Positions 23,040-35,739 of a stretch of 64,000 nucleotides of DNA are shown one piece after another. The DNA is taken from the NCBI RefSeq assembly GCF_040183065.1, contig NC_091126.1:147400204-147464203 (forward strand). Direction: 5' to 3'. The position numbers were made by a program, and so were the translations under genes. Position 1 is the stretch's first letter. Every line of letters starts with the position of its first letter. The notes beneath the pieces were generated by a model that worked only from the letters and a program-made list of their open reading frames with translations, was not told the origin of the DNA and searched no databases. The DNA is from Periplaneta americana (Eukaryota; Arthropoda; Insecta; Blattodea; Blattidae).

Positions 23040-24330
23040 AGGCTTCGTATTCCAGCTACCTAAAGACTGAAGTTAAGGACACATTGGGTATACAATGGTA
23101 CGCCGGACACAGTTAATGCAACGGATAACGATGTAAGCAAACAGGTCGTCGCTGCGTGTCCGTGGATTACAGTCAACTCCCGACATTGTGAAGCTATGCT
23201 AGTAAACACATGCTTGAACCGTGATGTTAATTTTTGTCGTGATCTTTGCAGTGAATAATAACGTGCATTCGTAAGTTACTGAACTTGAACATATGCGGAT
23301 GTCACTTGAAATGATTTTATATTGCAAGAAATTATTTCAATAACTGGCGTTCAATGATATCTGACCTACAATTTTGTGATCGTGTAAGCGAATTTTCCAA
23401 CCACGGGATAAGTCAGAACCAAAGATAGAAAAAATGGTCAAACTTTGAAAGATTTCCGCTAGTTCTAAATAGGTGGCACCATTAAAAAGGTGCCAGGGAA
23501 AATTATTATGTAGAGTAAGCATAAATTATTCTCATAATTGACAATATCAGCAGTTTCCAACTGTTTTACAATGAGTAAAGTGGTATGAAAAATTGAATTC
23601 TATAATGCGCGTATATTTATGTACGATTATTATCATCGCCATCTATTCATAGAAGTAATGACTAAAGAAGCTACACTTACATCACCAAATTATCGATCAC
23701 TCTCGTTTACTGGGGTCAGATATCTTTCAATGTTGTGTATATGACTTTATTGGTGCATGATGTAGTACAAGATATTCCTATTGTCTGATATGTTTTCGTA
23801 TTTCATTAGGATAATGCATATGTCGCTTATCACTGAAAACTTACTAATTTTCTATGTACTTTTCTAGGAATTCCCTAAAATGTAGATTATTTAATTTATT
23901 ATACGTCTTGATTACACAATTTATTAATTGGGATGTTAGCACTGAACATCATGGTAGGCTACACAAATCCATGCTAAACGTCGAGTTAATATCTTCATAA
24001 TATTCAGATTGTGATAGTACTGGTTCTTTTAGATTAACTTCAACACACTTTCTGTGTCTCTTGGTAGTGCAGTATCTTTCAGTGCACTGTTTTTGTCACG
24101 TTTACGTTTATTTTTCACTTTTATATGTAATGTCTATATTGACAGTGAATATATTAGTTTAAATATCCTCAACTATTCCCTGCAATATTACACACTTGAG
24201 CGTCTTACCTAAGGCATTTTACCTCTGCAATGAACCTTCAATCAGCCACAAAGATGTAGTTATTTAAATAATGCGACTAGTAAGAGCAGTGATCGATAAG
24301 ACTACTCACTATGACTGCGTCCCGGTTTTG
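23040..24330. other. No gene recognised
   Basis: AT-rich spacer between composite repeat and hAT element; nothing named. Confidence 0.4.
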
Positions 24331-24341
24331 ACTTCCTAGAG

Positions 24342-25207
24342 CATACCTGCACAAACAGCGTTCAACGAGCGCGCGCGCTCCTTCGGAGCGGGAGAGCTGT
24401 GTTTACTGCTCGCCGAAACGGAGAGGAAGATACGTCAGAATGACATAGACTTGCTATAGGTAGAGGAGAGGGAAACGACCACTCAGTTATCTAGTGGAGT
24501 GCAGTGTGTAGGACTATTCTCAGTAATTAACTGTTTCACGTTGCTTACCTACTGCTACAGTACAGTATGTAGAAATCTAAAAGACGGAACATAACATTTA
24601 ACATTTAACGATTTACAGCTCGAACTTATTGATTTTCAATGTGATCTAAGGGCTAAAGATCGTTTGAATAATACTACTAGCCTGGTTGAGTTTTACAAGA
24701 CTAAACATTAGCAATAATATCCACGACTACACAGGCTGGCTGTGAAAATGATTGCTATGTTTGGCTCCATATTTATATTTGTGACCAACTGTTTTCTATA
24801 ATCAACTGTAATAAAGGCAGACGTCGAACATCTGTAACTGATGTTTCATTACGATCACTAGGCTACTATTCCTTTCAGCTGCCAACAGCATAAAACCTCG
24901 TTTTGATGTACTGATAAATAAAAATATAACAAAATGATATTGTACATTTAAGTAGCTATAGAATTTCTATTATTTCTGTAAAATAAATATTTCTTTATTA
25001 CTTAATAATAGTCCAAGATAGTTTCGCAAACATTGAACGGGAATTCATTTCATAAACACTCTTACTAGTACTGTATTTCCTTTTGTGTATATTTTGTACC
25101 AGATCACCCCTTCTTCCAGTCCACCCTTATACAGAGCGCAGCTAATATCTGCATTCCGCTCATGAGCTGTGAGCCGGCTCGGAGAGCGCAAACCTTGTGC
25201 AGGCCTG
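24342..25207. mobile_element. Non-autonomous hAT element, 866 bp
   Basis: Ends catacctgcacaa and ttgtgcaggcctg. 8-bp target duplication tcctagag (24334-24341) and ttctagag (25208-25215). Subterminal GC-rich blocks (gcgcgcgcgctcc and ggctcggagagcgc). No transposase frame seen. Confidence 0.85.
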
Positions 25208-25873
25208 TTCTAGAGGAAGAGGGCAGAGGATGTGCAACTATTTCGTATACGATAGTACCTGTACCTGCGCTGTGACGTCACATATACTTTGAATTAGGCA
25301 ACCTCATTCCAGTTTATAGGTAGCTGAATTACGAAGCCTAATGATAACGAGGTGTGTATACCATTCATCACACCTTGTGTGTGAGTGAAGCCTGCATTGT
25401 GCTACGGCGGGAATGCGATGACCACGAACGGGACGTGTGTTCGTAATTCAAGCACAGCAGCAAAGACAAGCCCTACAAATATATCAAGACTTTTGTAGCT
25501 TTGACTCCCGTAAGTTCTAAGACCATCACAAACTCGGTGTACCTTCACTAAATACTTATTTCACTCTCGAAGTTTTCGTGCGAAATGAAGCTGTGAGTAA
25601 CTGGCAAACTTTAACATCATAAGGTTAATTTAACTTTCTTCGCTTTACCGAAATTCACGAATGCAAATAAATTATTCCAGAGTGACTAAGATGTGTTGAA
25701 TGTCCTCCACACGAAAATGAAAATGATGGAAATCTACGAATTCTTCTAGCATGTTATCTGCACAAGATTGTTAAAGAGGATCCATTTAAAACAACAATGT
25801 ACAACCTAATGGCCAAAGACTATTCGTTCTTCTTCAAAATGTGTACGTGAATAGCTTACTGGGCACATCAATT

Positions 25874-26098
25874 GAAGGGTTCAGAGCCATAGTGGGCCAA
25901 GCGCCATTTATTAAAAACGGAGAAAGCAAGGGTTAAAATTAAGTGAATACCATAGTTTAATGAAGATTGACATATCATTTAGTTTTAATGTGTATACTTT
26001 ATATTACTTGCTATATGTTTCCATTGAATTATGGTAATAACTTCACTTTAACCCTTGTTAGTAAATGGCGCTTGGCCCACTATGGTTCTGAATCTTTC
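25874..26098. mobile_element. Palindromic MITE, AATT family, copy 3 (arm 2 only)
   Basis: Same family, 225 bp, AATT at 25870-25873 and 26099-26102. Absent at the corresponding arm 1 position. Confidence 0.85.
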
Positions 26099-26599
26099 AA
26101 TTAAAAACATAAATTAAATACCAAGGTTTGTGTTGCTGCCACAGCAAATATTCCAGCTGTTAGTCTAATGAGCATTTGAAGCTAATATAGTCAAGGAAAT
26201 AGAGTGAAATTAACTCTCTCAAACTAGCATCAATTCGGATAGCGAGATATTATAGTTAAACCATAATTGTCGCGAGTCAGTCGCATAGAATAATCTCAAA
26301 GAACCAAAACTGACCATATATGTTCCCGGTGCACTCACGGTCGGCCGCCCAGAGTCATAACGGATCTCGCACACAGTTGAGTTATGAGTGCCGCGCTAGT
26401 TTGTATGTTTATTGCTCTGTACCTTGTTCAGTGTGCAACGTTTTAAATACGTTTTCTAGTAACATGTGGAAAAAATACATCGGTCGACAAAAGACAAAAA
26501 AGTAAACAATGTATAACATTCATATAAACATCTGTCCCATTTATCTTCGTTTGACGTTACAGTGAACTTTGTACCTCACTAATTTGAAACTGCTTACCG

Positions 26600-26835
26600 T
26601 TACAGGAAGTGCTCAAAATAGCTATCTTAGCCCGAACACAAGTCTGCTGTCGTGCCCTAGACTGTCGCGACCTATTTTGTTTTTGTGTATTTTAATATTG
26701 GGACTGGAATGTCAAGAAACAATTGTTTTCAAGTGACTCCACAAATAAAACTCCAATGGGTTTTGAACTGGAGAACGTGCAGGCCAGAGTATAGGTCTCC
26801 CACAAACTATACACCTACTTGACCTGTACATTTGT
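26600..26835 (-). pseudogene. DD41D-type transposase C-terminal remnant (arm 2)
   Basis: Arm 2 counterpart of 6985-7275, further decayed. Confidence 0.5.
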
Positions 26836-27626
26836 TCAGTACGCTCTAACTCGAAGACAAGGATATTATAATACAAAGGTTTATATGTACATTTTAAACG
26901 TTTCTGTGTTTCTGTCCACCAAATGTTATTAAGTACCCCATTTTAGTAGAATTGTACATATTTAAGAACAAACAAGATTCATTTAGGGAAGTTGTGTTAG
27001 AAAAGATTCGTACAAGTCATGGAAGAGGTAATTTCATCGTAATTATTCCGGGATACACGTTCCACCAACAAAACACATTCTTAAATTAGTAAGAAAGTAC
27101 GAACACATGATATTCTTACAAACAAGAAGTGTGCAAGGCATGCGCCCAATTCTCTTTTAACAGAGAAAACTTGACGTAGAGTACCAATTACAGAATTTTA
27201 ATTTCACTTAGTTTTGAGCTAACTTTTCATCAGGATAGACGCATCTTTAAGAGCTGAGGGTGAACAATTCCGTCGTCTGATGTAGTGGTGAGTATCATTT
27301 GAATATTTCTAATAAGTAATTAAGGTAAGTAAGTCAGTAAAGTAACTTATTGAAACAATAGAATTCGAGCTGCAACGCGCTTTGCCGGCGAAAAAGCATA
27401 CCAGATCAATCTGACTGGTGGATAACAGAAGAGGGAAGCGGTGAAGAGCCAAGAAGAAGCAATGCGGAATAGCCTCATAAACTTAAGTAAAGCTCAACCG
27501 GTGTTCATAATGATGATGATAAACAGGAGGAAAAGTAGGAGAAAGGATAACAGGAGAAGAACTGCAGGAAACCCGAATGTATTTTCGATAAGGACAGTTC
27601 AACATATCACACAACTACACCATATA

Positions 27627-27632
27627 TTTATT
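27627..27632 (-). terminator. Polyadenylation signal of protease 2
   Basis: AATAAA on the minus strand 41 bp past the stop. Confidence 0.7.
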
Positions 27633-27672
27633 ACAATTATTACATTCTATTTGGACTACAATGACGATGTGG

Positions 27673-27849
27673 TTATGGCCTGGGGGCAATGCCGGTGGTG
27701 GACAAGATCCAGTCCAGGTAGTAAGTGACCCTGGCGAAGGCTGCGGGCCAACCGATCTCGCAGCCAAAAGAGATGCCGAAAGACACCACCCCGACCTGTG
27801 TTGCTTGCCCATCAGCATCCTCAATGATAAGCGGTCCGCCGCTATCACC
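27673..27849 (-). CDS. Protease 2 coding exon 6 (catalytic Ser, C-terminus)
   Basis: Encodes [19 protein letters not shown] through [13 protein letters not shown], stop TAA at 27675-27673. Confidence 0.92.
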   Translation of the reverse strand, partial: GDSGGPLIIEDADGQATQVGVVSFGISFGCEIGWPAAFARVTYYLDWILSTTGIAPRP

Positions 27850-28550
27850 CTGGAAGCAAACATTTCCATTAATTAAGGAAAAAACTGCCATGAATTAGTG
27901 CTAATTATTTGTCGTTTTCTTGAGTAGAACAATATATAGTACTAATTTTATGTTACCATCAAGAGAAAGGTATACATGTAAACTGCAAGATAATTATGTA
28001 TAAAGTCACATTTTAAGCCAGTTTTGCCATATGATTTGGAAGTATGCGCAATTATAAAGAAAATGTCAAACAGAATTCATGCAGCACAGATGAGATTTAT
28101 TCGCAGCATACTACAGAAACCAAGAAGAGATAGAAAATAAACAAAGAAATATTTTGTGAATTGCAAAACTGCAAGATATACGGAAAGGTTAAAAAAAATT
28201 CGGTGATTTCGGCTAATGGTGATGGACGATGAATGATTTACCAAACAAAGCACTCACATTAAAATTTAATTGACGGACATCTCTTAGAAAACGTGGGATA
28301 CGATGGAATGTTCAAATGAAGCAGGACGGAAAGAAGAGAAAATCCATTAACGGGAGCAATGAAGAAGCTTATGTGGGATGATCGAGAAAATTTGATGCTG
28401 ATATTTAACACTCGAGGACCATTAACTGGGACACGAGGACGGATGAAGGTAATGTTCAGGTGGTAAATTTTGTAGTCATTCGATCGAAATTGGTAATGAG
28501 TTCTCCTTTGACTGAGTACAAATATTATTGACGACAATAACTGCAACACC

Positions 28551-28583
<33 letters not shown>

Positions 28584-29028
28584 CTCCTGTATTTCCTCAT
28601 GAGGAGCATAGGGCATTCACAAAGTGCCTCCATCGGACCCTATTTGTAGCCAACATCTTCACTTCGCTCCATGTTTTCCCCTCCCTAGCAATTTCCTCCA
28701 AAACTGTTCTCTTCCATGTATATTTGGCCTTCCTCTTGTTCTACTACCCTGGGGGTTCCAATCCAAAGCCATTCTTTCTACTGCTCCATCTTCTTTCCTG
28801 ATTGTGTGCCCTATCCAATTCCACTTTCGTCGTTTGATTTCTATTGTGATTTCTTTCTGATTTGTTATCTTCCATAGTTCTGAGTTTGTGATTATATCTG
28901 GCCATCTAATTTTTAAGATTCTTCGTAAACAACTGCAACACCTCAACACCGCCGAATGACACCGGCCGGATTCTGATAATTCCTTTCTTGGATATGGCCT
29001 ACAAATTATCGTTCTACGTTGGAAAACA

Positions 29029-29086
<58 letters not shown>

Positions 29087-32000
29087 GAAATTTGATCTAT
29101 GCCATGATATATACAAAGCTATCGACATTTAACTGTGGTTCAGCTTCTGAAAGTTATCATTAATTTTCAAGATAGCATACAATAGTGTTATTTTAGATTA
29201 CATATAACGCAAGAAGGTGAAAACTTACAAAGAATTGACTCTCGCGCTATATTACGACCCGACAGGAATGTATAGGTTACTTAGCTTTCTAGAATTATAT
29301 TATTTTAATATGCTTTTATACTTCTCAAGTATCAATCCTTTAATGATTATTTCATTTCATAATTTCATTAACTGCACGCGTGAAACAAAATATATCTTAT
29401 AATTTGAAAATATAAATCAGTTTTAGGGAACTATATTTTATATTTCATAAATTTACAAAACTCCCACTCATTCCCACTTCCTTTCGACAGTTTTCTGCTA
29501 GGAAAGGAGGACTACATCCGTCCCTAAACAGTCCCTTCCTGCCGGTAAATTTGTTTCGAGCAGACAAGTGCCATAGGTTTGGAGCTGAAATATACTCACG
29601 TTGCAGGTGCTCTTGCCTCCGGTGCCGGACACGCAAATGTGACCGTCGTTGATTGCTCCGAAGTACAGCACTCCGCACACGTAGTTGGTGATGATGGGGG
29701 TGCTCACCCAGCGCAGGACGGGACTGATGGATTCGGAATCTACGAAGAAAGCAAGACAAGAATTCACAGCTATTCTTTGCCCTCGTCAGCAAGCAAACTG
29801 CTGCGTTTAGACAAAAATGCAATTTATCATGTGATAATAATTAAAATTAATACTACTTAGTTTCTGTTCGACTTTCGACAACAAAGAACATCGATGTAGT
29901 TCCGCGTTTTACGGAAAATAAGGTGGGTATGACACTACCAATGCGCAAAATGTAAGGTCCATCCTGATGGTTAATTTCTGCAATTAAGAGGAGTTGGTCT
30001 TTAACAGGTAAACAATTGCAATCATTTTATTTCCTTATACAAATGGCCGATCGCTTCTGAACAATTTTATATATAATACATATAGTATGAAAGTAATATA
30101 AATGTGTAGCTTTTAATAGCTTATTCCTTGAATAGAGTACAACAGAAAAATTCTAACAACGTAATTGTCCCTAAAATTAATATTTTTCTTAGAAAGAAAA
30201 TTATCTCCAAAATGTTAACACTGATTTACTCGGTAAGTACTATTCACACGAATCTAATTTTTACCCTTGTCAATAGAGAACGTGATAAGGAATGATGTCT
30301 GCTTCTACAATTTTTAATTAAAACCAACATTATTCTTAAAATTTAAAAAGAAAACTAACACTTATTTCACTTTCTGCCACTAGAAAATCTGGCAACACTG
30401 CTGCAGTGACTAAGGGATGGGATGCTGATATTCTTCAGACCCGAATGCATGTTAAATGTCATTCATACGTACTGTCGGAATCTCTTCCCCAGCCACTGGC
30501 GACGGCCATCACGTCAGCGAATGTTTCGTCCTTCTGCGAGAGCTTTGGTAGGCGCAGCGTCTGGATATGTTGAGATAGTTGGACGCTAGAGGGCAGGCGT
30601 AGCAGCGCGACGTCGTTGCTGATACGCTGGGGATCCCATGCGGGATGCACGTGCTTCTCTGTCACGTCAAAACGCACCTGCGTGTCTTCTATTTCCAAAA
30701 CGCGATGCGCCCCCAGGATCACAGTGAAGCTATCGGCTCTGCGTTAACACACATAAAAATATTTCTAAACTTTATATTTATTTACGAAGATAGACTTGGA
30801 AAGAGTTGTTTGTCCAGTTAGAAGCAATGCTCTTAAACCAAAATAATTTCTTCAAATTTCAGTGAATACGTGATCGTAAATGCTGATGTATTTGCTATGT
30901 ACTCACGCATCTGCGCAGTGAGCGGCGGTCAATACCCATTCGGGGGAAAGGAGGGAGCCACCGCAGAATCCCGTGCCGTCGGGGGTATGGACGAGCACGG
31001 CGGCCTGGTACGGGAACTGGTGGGGGCCTGCCTCCTCGCCTCCTGTGATCCTTGAGCCAGCTGTCCAAATGTTACATCTTTAGTTACTTTCGACAGCAAA
31101 GGAAGAGGTGAACACAATGTTATTGTAGTTACGAATAACAACTAAGATACATTTTTATGAATTATTGATATTTTTGGGAAACCAACACCAGAACGCTAGA
31201 ATACATCTGGCCTCTCCACTTTTTTTGTTCTTCAATAATGTTCGTTCTGTGAATTGAACCACAAAGAGAAATGTTCGTTAATATTACAGAAGAAATACGC
31301 CATAATTTGAAGGCTGAACTATATGATTACAGTAATTTGTTTAGATTATACTTTTGAGAGGTTTTAATGCAAATGACAGATTTGGACTAGCATGCGGTTT
31401 AATATGTTGACGTTGAAGTGTTGCAACATCATATCTATTGCCGACACTATGACGCCAAATTTAATTAGCATTTCATACTCTAGGTGACACGGAATGACCA
31501 CCAATGTCACCGTATTTCACTCTGCTCAGTTTCTTTCTTTTTAGTCCCATAAAGAACTATTTTGATTGCATAAAGAAATGCTAAGACTTATTTTGGCTGC
31601 TACAGATCAAATAATGATTTGTCTCCGTAAAATTGTTTCAGTTACCCAATCCGTACACACGAATAGAAAAATGTTTTTCTAAATTACATGACAGTTCAAT
31701 GTCTTTACTTTGCAAATGAATTACTGTAATAAAATGCTTTGTAGTCACAATTAGTTTTCATACTGTTTTCGCCTGATCATTCTACACGTCTGATACCTTT
31801 CAATCTATCTAGCTTTTATTCTCCAGAAAACTCAGAACTGCTTTGGAAGACAGACTGGAACAGCAGTAGATTTAATCCGCATCACTCTTCATCACCACAT
31901 TTCCTAGCAGAGGGGCTTTGAACGTAAACATAAAGGATATGGATTTCGTCAAATTTCAGTCGTTCAGCAGAACGCTACCTAAATAAAGAAACAGAGCAAA

Positions 32001-34740
32001 AGAACTAAAAACTACGTACCATTTGGCAACACCTTCGGTAGTGGAAGGTTGGGCAGTTGTGGTTCTAGGGATAGCAAGTTGGACCAATCGACGGCAACCT
32101 GAAACAAGAAGTACGATGTGTGTACAGAATCCGAGATAGTTCGAATGGCACGACAATCACGTCTTCATTTGTGTAGAAACACGCTGAGGAGGATGCTCTC
32201 GAGTTCATGCCATTTCTTGCAAATAAATTTCAGGATATTATCTATAAGTATCCTACAAGCTAAACTCAGTGCGCAGAAACCAGCGGGCGTGACTGTCTCG
32301 CGCAGATGACGTATGTTCCCTTTCCCAGCATGCTCTCACACCTACTGCAGGGGGGGTAAGAGGGGTATAGCATGCGCGCCGTGAGGAGTTCGAGCTGAGT
32401 TTTGCTTGTAGGATACCTATAGGAATAGGTTATTTTCCCATTGTCCGAAACTTTTTCATTCGCTTAATTTGTTATCCGGTTACATTTGTAGCGATGGTAT
32501 CTAGTGGAATAAGAACGTGCGACATTCTATGTCGTATTAAATACGTTTTTTTAATTGTGGTCTATTTAACGACGCTCGCAACTGAAGATTTATAATCAGC
32601 GTCGTTGTTGTGCCAGCATTTTGTCCCATATTACTTTTTTTACATGCCAGTAAATCTACTGACATGAACCTATCGCATTTAAGCACAATTAAATGCCATC
32701 GACATGGGCACAGAAGACCAGCGCTATACCGACTACGCTACCCAGGCCGACTATTAAATGCTACATGTGGAATACACGTTCTGCAGTAATTTTGAAAATA
32801 TATTGTTTCCTTGATGGGAAATGAAACAACTCTGAGTTCATTGACGCAAAAATGCTACTCGATAAATATAATTTCCAAGTTTCATTACTTTTATCTTTTT
32901 AAAATTTGACTCGATCAAGATCTATAAAAAGCAAAAAATCTAACATTTAAATTCTATGTTATACGAAGTATACACAAAACTGGTCTGATGTTGCAGTGCA
33001 TAAATATTTACAGAGGTTGAAAAATTGTACAAGCTTTCAAATTCCGCCATTGAAAGTATATAGTGTCTGTTGACTTTGAACTACTGAGAAGATTTGAACA
33101 TTTTCAACTCTTGCGTTTCAATTTGCTTGAATGTTAATCATTTATTAGTACATATATTTGAAATATTACTGTGTTACAAGTGATTTAAAATTGATGAACG
33201 GCGCATAATCAGAGATACGGGCTTAAAATCCACGTGAAGAATTTAGTCACCGATTAGCTCGAGGCACTCCCGTTTTCTCAGCCATCATTCTACCGTGTCT
33301 AGTACTGAGGGCTAGGTCTCACTGCCACCGTAATGTGATGTTAAATGGTAGTGAAAGAGAAATTATTAATCCGACAATTGCAACCGACCGTTACAAATAA
33401 CAGTCAGGAATACATGTAATATTATTGTCACTTGAACGTGTAATAGTGGTTACTTTGCATATTTAATAAATTAATGATTTGGTGAAAATCTCAAGAATGC
33501 CATTTCTAATAAAATGTAATAGTTTACCTAAAGCATCTTGAAAATGTACTTTCTGTACGCAATAAATAGGCTTGCAGAGGCAGCAAAGGTTTCTAAATTG
33601 TACAAAATGGTTAAGACGCTCGTCTCACAGAAGCTAGAGCTAATGTTCATGGTACCAATATACAACTTTGAGACGCATAAAGGACAGAAAAGTAGAGGCC
33701 CTTGCTTTCGTGACCTGTACTAGTAATACAGTAGCCTGCAACAACTGTAGCAGTCACTTACTCGGAATAAAAATGTCTTCATTTTACAGAAGATTTGCTC
33801 TTTCAAACATTAAATAATCTTTTCACGCAAATATTCTTGTGACTGAACGAATGTGCAGTGAAAGTTTGCGATGTCCAATATCTACAACGTAGAATGAAGA
33901 AATAGGCCTACTGACGGAAATATAGCCTACTGCTGGTGTAATTCTTTATTATATTTCAATTCCTTACCTGCGTTTTAAAATTAGATGTGTACTTCTTAAA
34001 ATACTTGTATTTAGAATTATATAGAAATAAAATATTTCATGTGAATTTACTTGTTACGTACAATTAAGTTTAGCCATCTAACGCCCGCGTGTTGTGGGAG
34101 GAAGCCTGTTTATCAAACAATCTGAACAATCCAAAAACAAAACCTACTGTACCCTTGTAGTGGGTATCATTACGATGACAGTGCTAGAGAACTTTATGTT
34201 CAATGTGTTAGAGAATACCAAAAATGATTTCACAAGGTATGTGTGGAAAATGGCACCGATGAAAAATTCACGTGTGACCAGCACGAGTAAGAGCACTGTA
34301 AATTATTTAGGTATATTTGAGAAGGAAAATTTGTGATGTAAATGTTGCGTTTTAAAGTTGTTCATATGTTTGTCATACTATGCTGAAATTTTTCCCATTA
34401 TGGGAGAAGTCGAAACTTCGGCATCAATTTGTATTTTTTAATACAGTGATAGAAAATGATCACATTGACGCCAGATATGTGAAATGTACGGAAAGCATGT
34501 CCATATATATTAGGAGAAAAAATAGAATAAATTTGCATAAATTGGTCCTTTGCGTGTTAAGATGTCTCTAAACGACTCTATACAAAAGTATATCTTCAAA
34601 ATTACAAACATGTAAATAATACCACTACTACTGCTAGTAGTAAGCAGTAATAGTGCCAGTAATAGAGATACTATTACTAGTAATATTCATACCTCGGCCG
34701 TCGCTGCTGACACCAAAAGCAGGAATGTAAGTACAGCCAT
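27673..34740 (-). CDS. Serine protease 2, chymotrypsin/brachyurin-like (S1A), tandem paralog
   Basis: Exons 34740-34693, 32098-32020, 31060-30907, 30738-30473, 29739-29600 and 27849-27673 join to 864 nt (287 aa plus stop), with the same exon sizes and phases as gene 1. Signal peptide [15 protein letters not shown], activation R46|ITGG, triad His90/Asp136/Ser232, and Ser226 at the bottom of the S1 pocket. By eye it differs from gene 1 at about a dozen residues. Three are in the signal peptide and one is EEAG versus EEAA. Others are MET to LEI around 108-110, N151H, R159K, GRPT to GQAT, and the last residues APRP versus APSA. Introns have diverged much more than exons, which suggests both copies have been kept functional. 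A secreted digestive role is inferred from the family. Confidence 0.93.
28555..28930 (-). mobile_element. LINE 3' fragment (family 2) with target duplication, arm 2 only
   Basis: The minus strand encodes [40 protein letters not shown] and [15 protein letters not shown], ending in a (TTGA)n tail. Perfect 16-bp duplication aactgcaacacctcaa at 28539-28554 and 28931-28946. Absent from arm 1, so inserted after the duplication. Confidence 0.9.
29030..29086. repeat. (ATT)n microsatellite (arm 2 only)
   Basis: About 18 units. Arm 1 has catattactgaaat at the same place (about 9213). Confidence 0.95.
29600..29739 (-). CDS. Protease 2 coding exon 5
   Basis: Encodes [10 protein letters not shown] through KSTCN; donor AAC|GTGAGTA, phase 0. 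No amino-acid change from gene 1 was seen in this exon. Confidence 0.9.
30473..30738 (-). CDS. Protease 2 coding exon 4 (catalytic Asp)
   Basis: Encodes [19 protein letters not shown] through NDVALLRL to ASGWGRDSD; donor GACA|GTACGT, phase 1. Confidence 0.9.
30907..31060 (-). CDS. Protease 2 coding exon 3 (activation site, catalytic His)
   Basis: Encodes [12 protein letters not shown] and the LTAAHC block; donor GATGC|GTGAGTA, phase 2. Confidence 0.87.
32020..32098 (-). CDS. Protease 2 coding exon 2 (propeptide)
   Basis: Acceptor TTTCAG|GTTGCC and donor AATG|GTACGT. Its translated sequence ([10 protein letters not shown] start) matches gene 1. Confidence 0.85.
32242..32422. mobile_element. 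Small MITE, same family as 9330-9480 (arm 2 only)
   Basis: Ends ctataagtatcctacaagc and gcttgtaggatacctatag, with TIRs of about 28 bp. Arm 1 reads straight through (ttatcttggaatagg at about 13690). Confidence 0.8.
32545..32751 (-). mobile_element. SINE-C copy (arm 2 only)
   Basis: On the minus strand: tRNA-like head (gtcggcctgggtagcgtagt) and tail gagcgtcgttaaatag. Target duplication tattaaat at 32535-32542 and 32752-32759. Arm 1 is empty at about 13805. Confidence 0.85.
33195..33360. repeat. Old SINE-like repeat, arm 2
   Basis: Counterpart of 14235-14400 at the equivalent position. Confidence 0.5.
34693..34740 (-). CDS. Protease 2 coding exon 1 (signal peptide)
   Basis: ATG at 34740-34738, 16 residues, donor GAG|GTATGA, phase 0. 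TATA box 46 bp upstream. Confidence 0.88.
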
Positions 34741-34785
34741 CTTCTTTTTCCTCGACGAATACTGACTTACTGATGTGTTGCTTCC

Positions 34786-34793
34786 TTTATATA
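34786..34793 (-). promoter_or_regulatory. TATA box of protease 2
   Basis: TATATAAA on the minus strand 46 bp upstream of the ATG. The core promoter and 5' leader are nearly the same as in gene 1. Confidence 0.75.
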
Positions 34794-35739
34794 CTAAAGC
34801 CAATTATAATTTCTACGCCTTCCATCGAAGATTGTTTCTTAATACATTCATATCAAAGATAAGCTTAAAGTGCTTACTGTATTGAAAATAATCCCCAATA
34901 CTTAGACGGAATTGAATTTTTTTTTTAACTAGAAAGCACTGAATCTTGTGTTAAGATAAAGGAAATGACAACTCATCGCAGATTTCACTTCTGAAGATTT
35001 CAAAAGAAACACTGAACTCTTGTAATCTGAACATGGTATCAACAAAAGAAAAAGAAAATGAAACCAGGTACAGTATATCTTGTATATGATCACCTGCTGT
35101 CCTGAAAGCTAAGAAACATTTCTTTTCTATACACTCAAACTAATAGATTTGAGACCTTCACAAAGCATCATCAATGTCTATATTTTGAAATAAATCTTCT
35201 CAACAGGCAATAATTCCTGCACGTAATTGCAATAGAAAAAGTTGTTAAGTGTCAACTCATTCCATTGAACCATGTTTCTAAAATTGGAGTTATATCCTTT
35301 TAAGTTTCAAGTTTTCCTCTACAACATATAAGAATTTCATAGATTCTAAAATGAAAATCAAGTTTCTAATTCTGACTTAAGAGACGCGGGCCATTATCTC
35401 CAAATTGCTAGTCTCTTTGCGCAATGGTTGGCTATATACGATGGATCCTAACCAGTTTTCAGTTTAGGTTCCCAACTTTGCCAAGGAATTTTTTCTTGAT
35501 TAGAAATTATTTTTGGTGTTTGTGATGTCCTTAGGTTGAAGTTACATTAAAATGTTAGAAAGGGACTGGCGCATCCTAGCAAAAATCCGCTATGAGTATC
35601 CCTTTTAGGGTTCGCCAGTGGTTGTTCGGGCTCTGATGGATTTACATCCATCCATTTTCAAATTCCAAACGCCTAATTTATTTTCACAATATTTTATATT
35701 TCTATCCATTCTTTATGTTTACTATTTGAAGTCACTACA

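Noticed and set aside
24342-25207. Promoter-like GC-rich patches near 24365 and 25160
   Set aside because: They are the subterminal regions of a hAT element with a readable 8-bp target duplication.
27661-27876. Plus-strand open frame over protease 2 exon 6
   Set aside because: Antisense shadow of the GDSGGP exon; no start context or homology.
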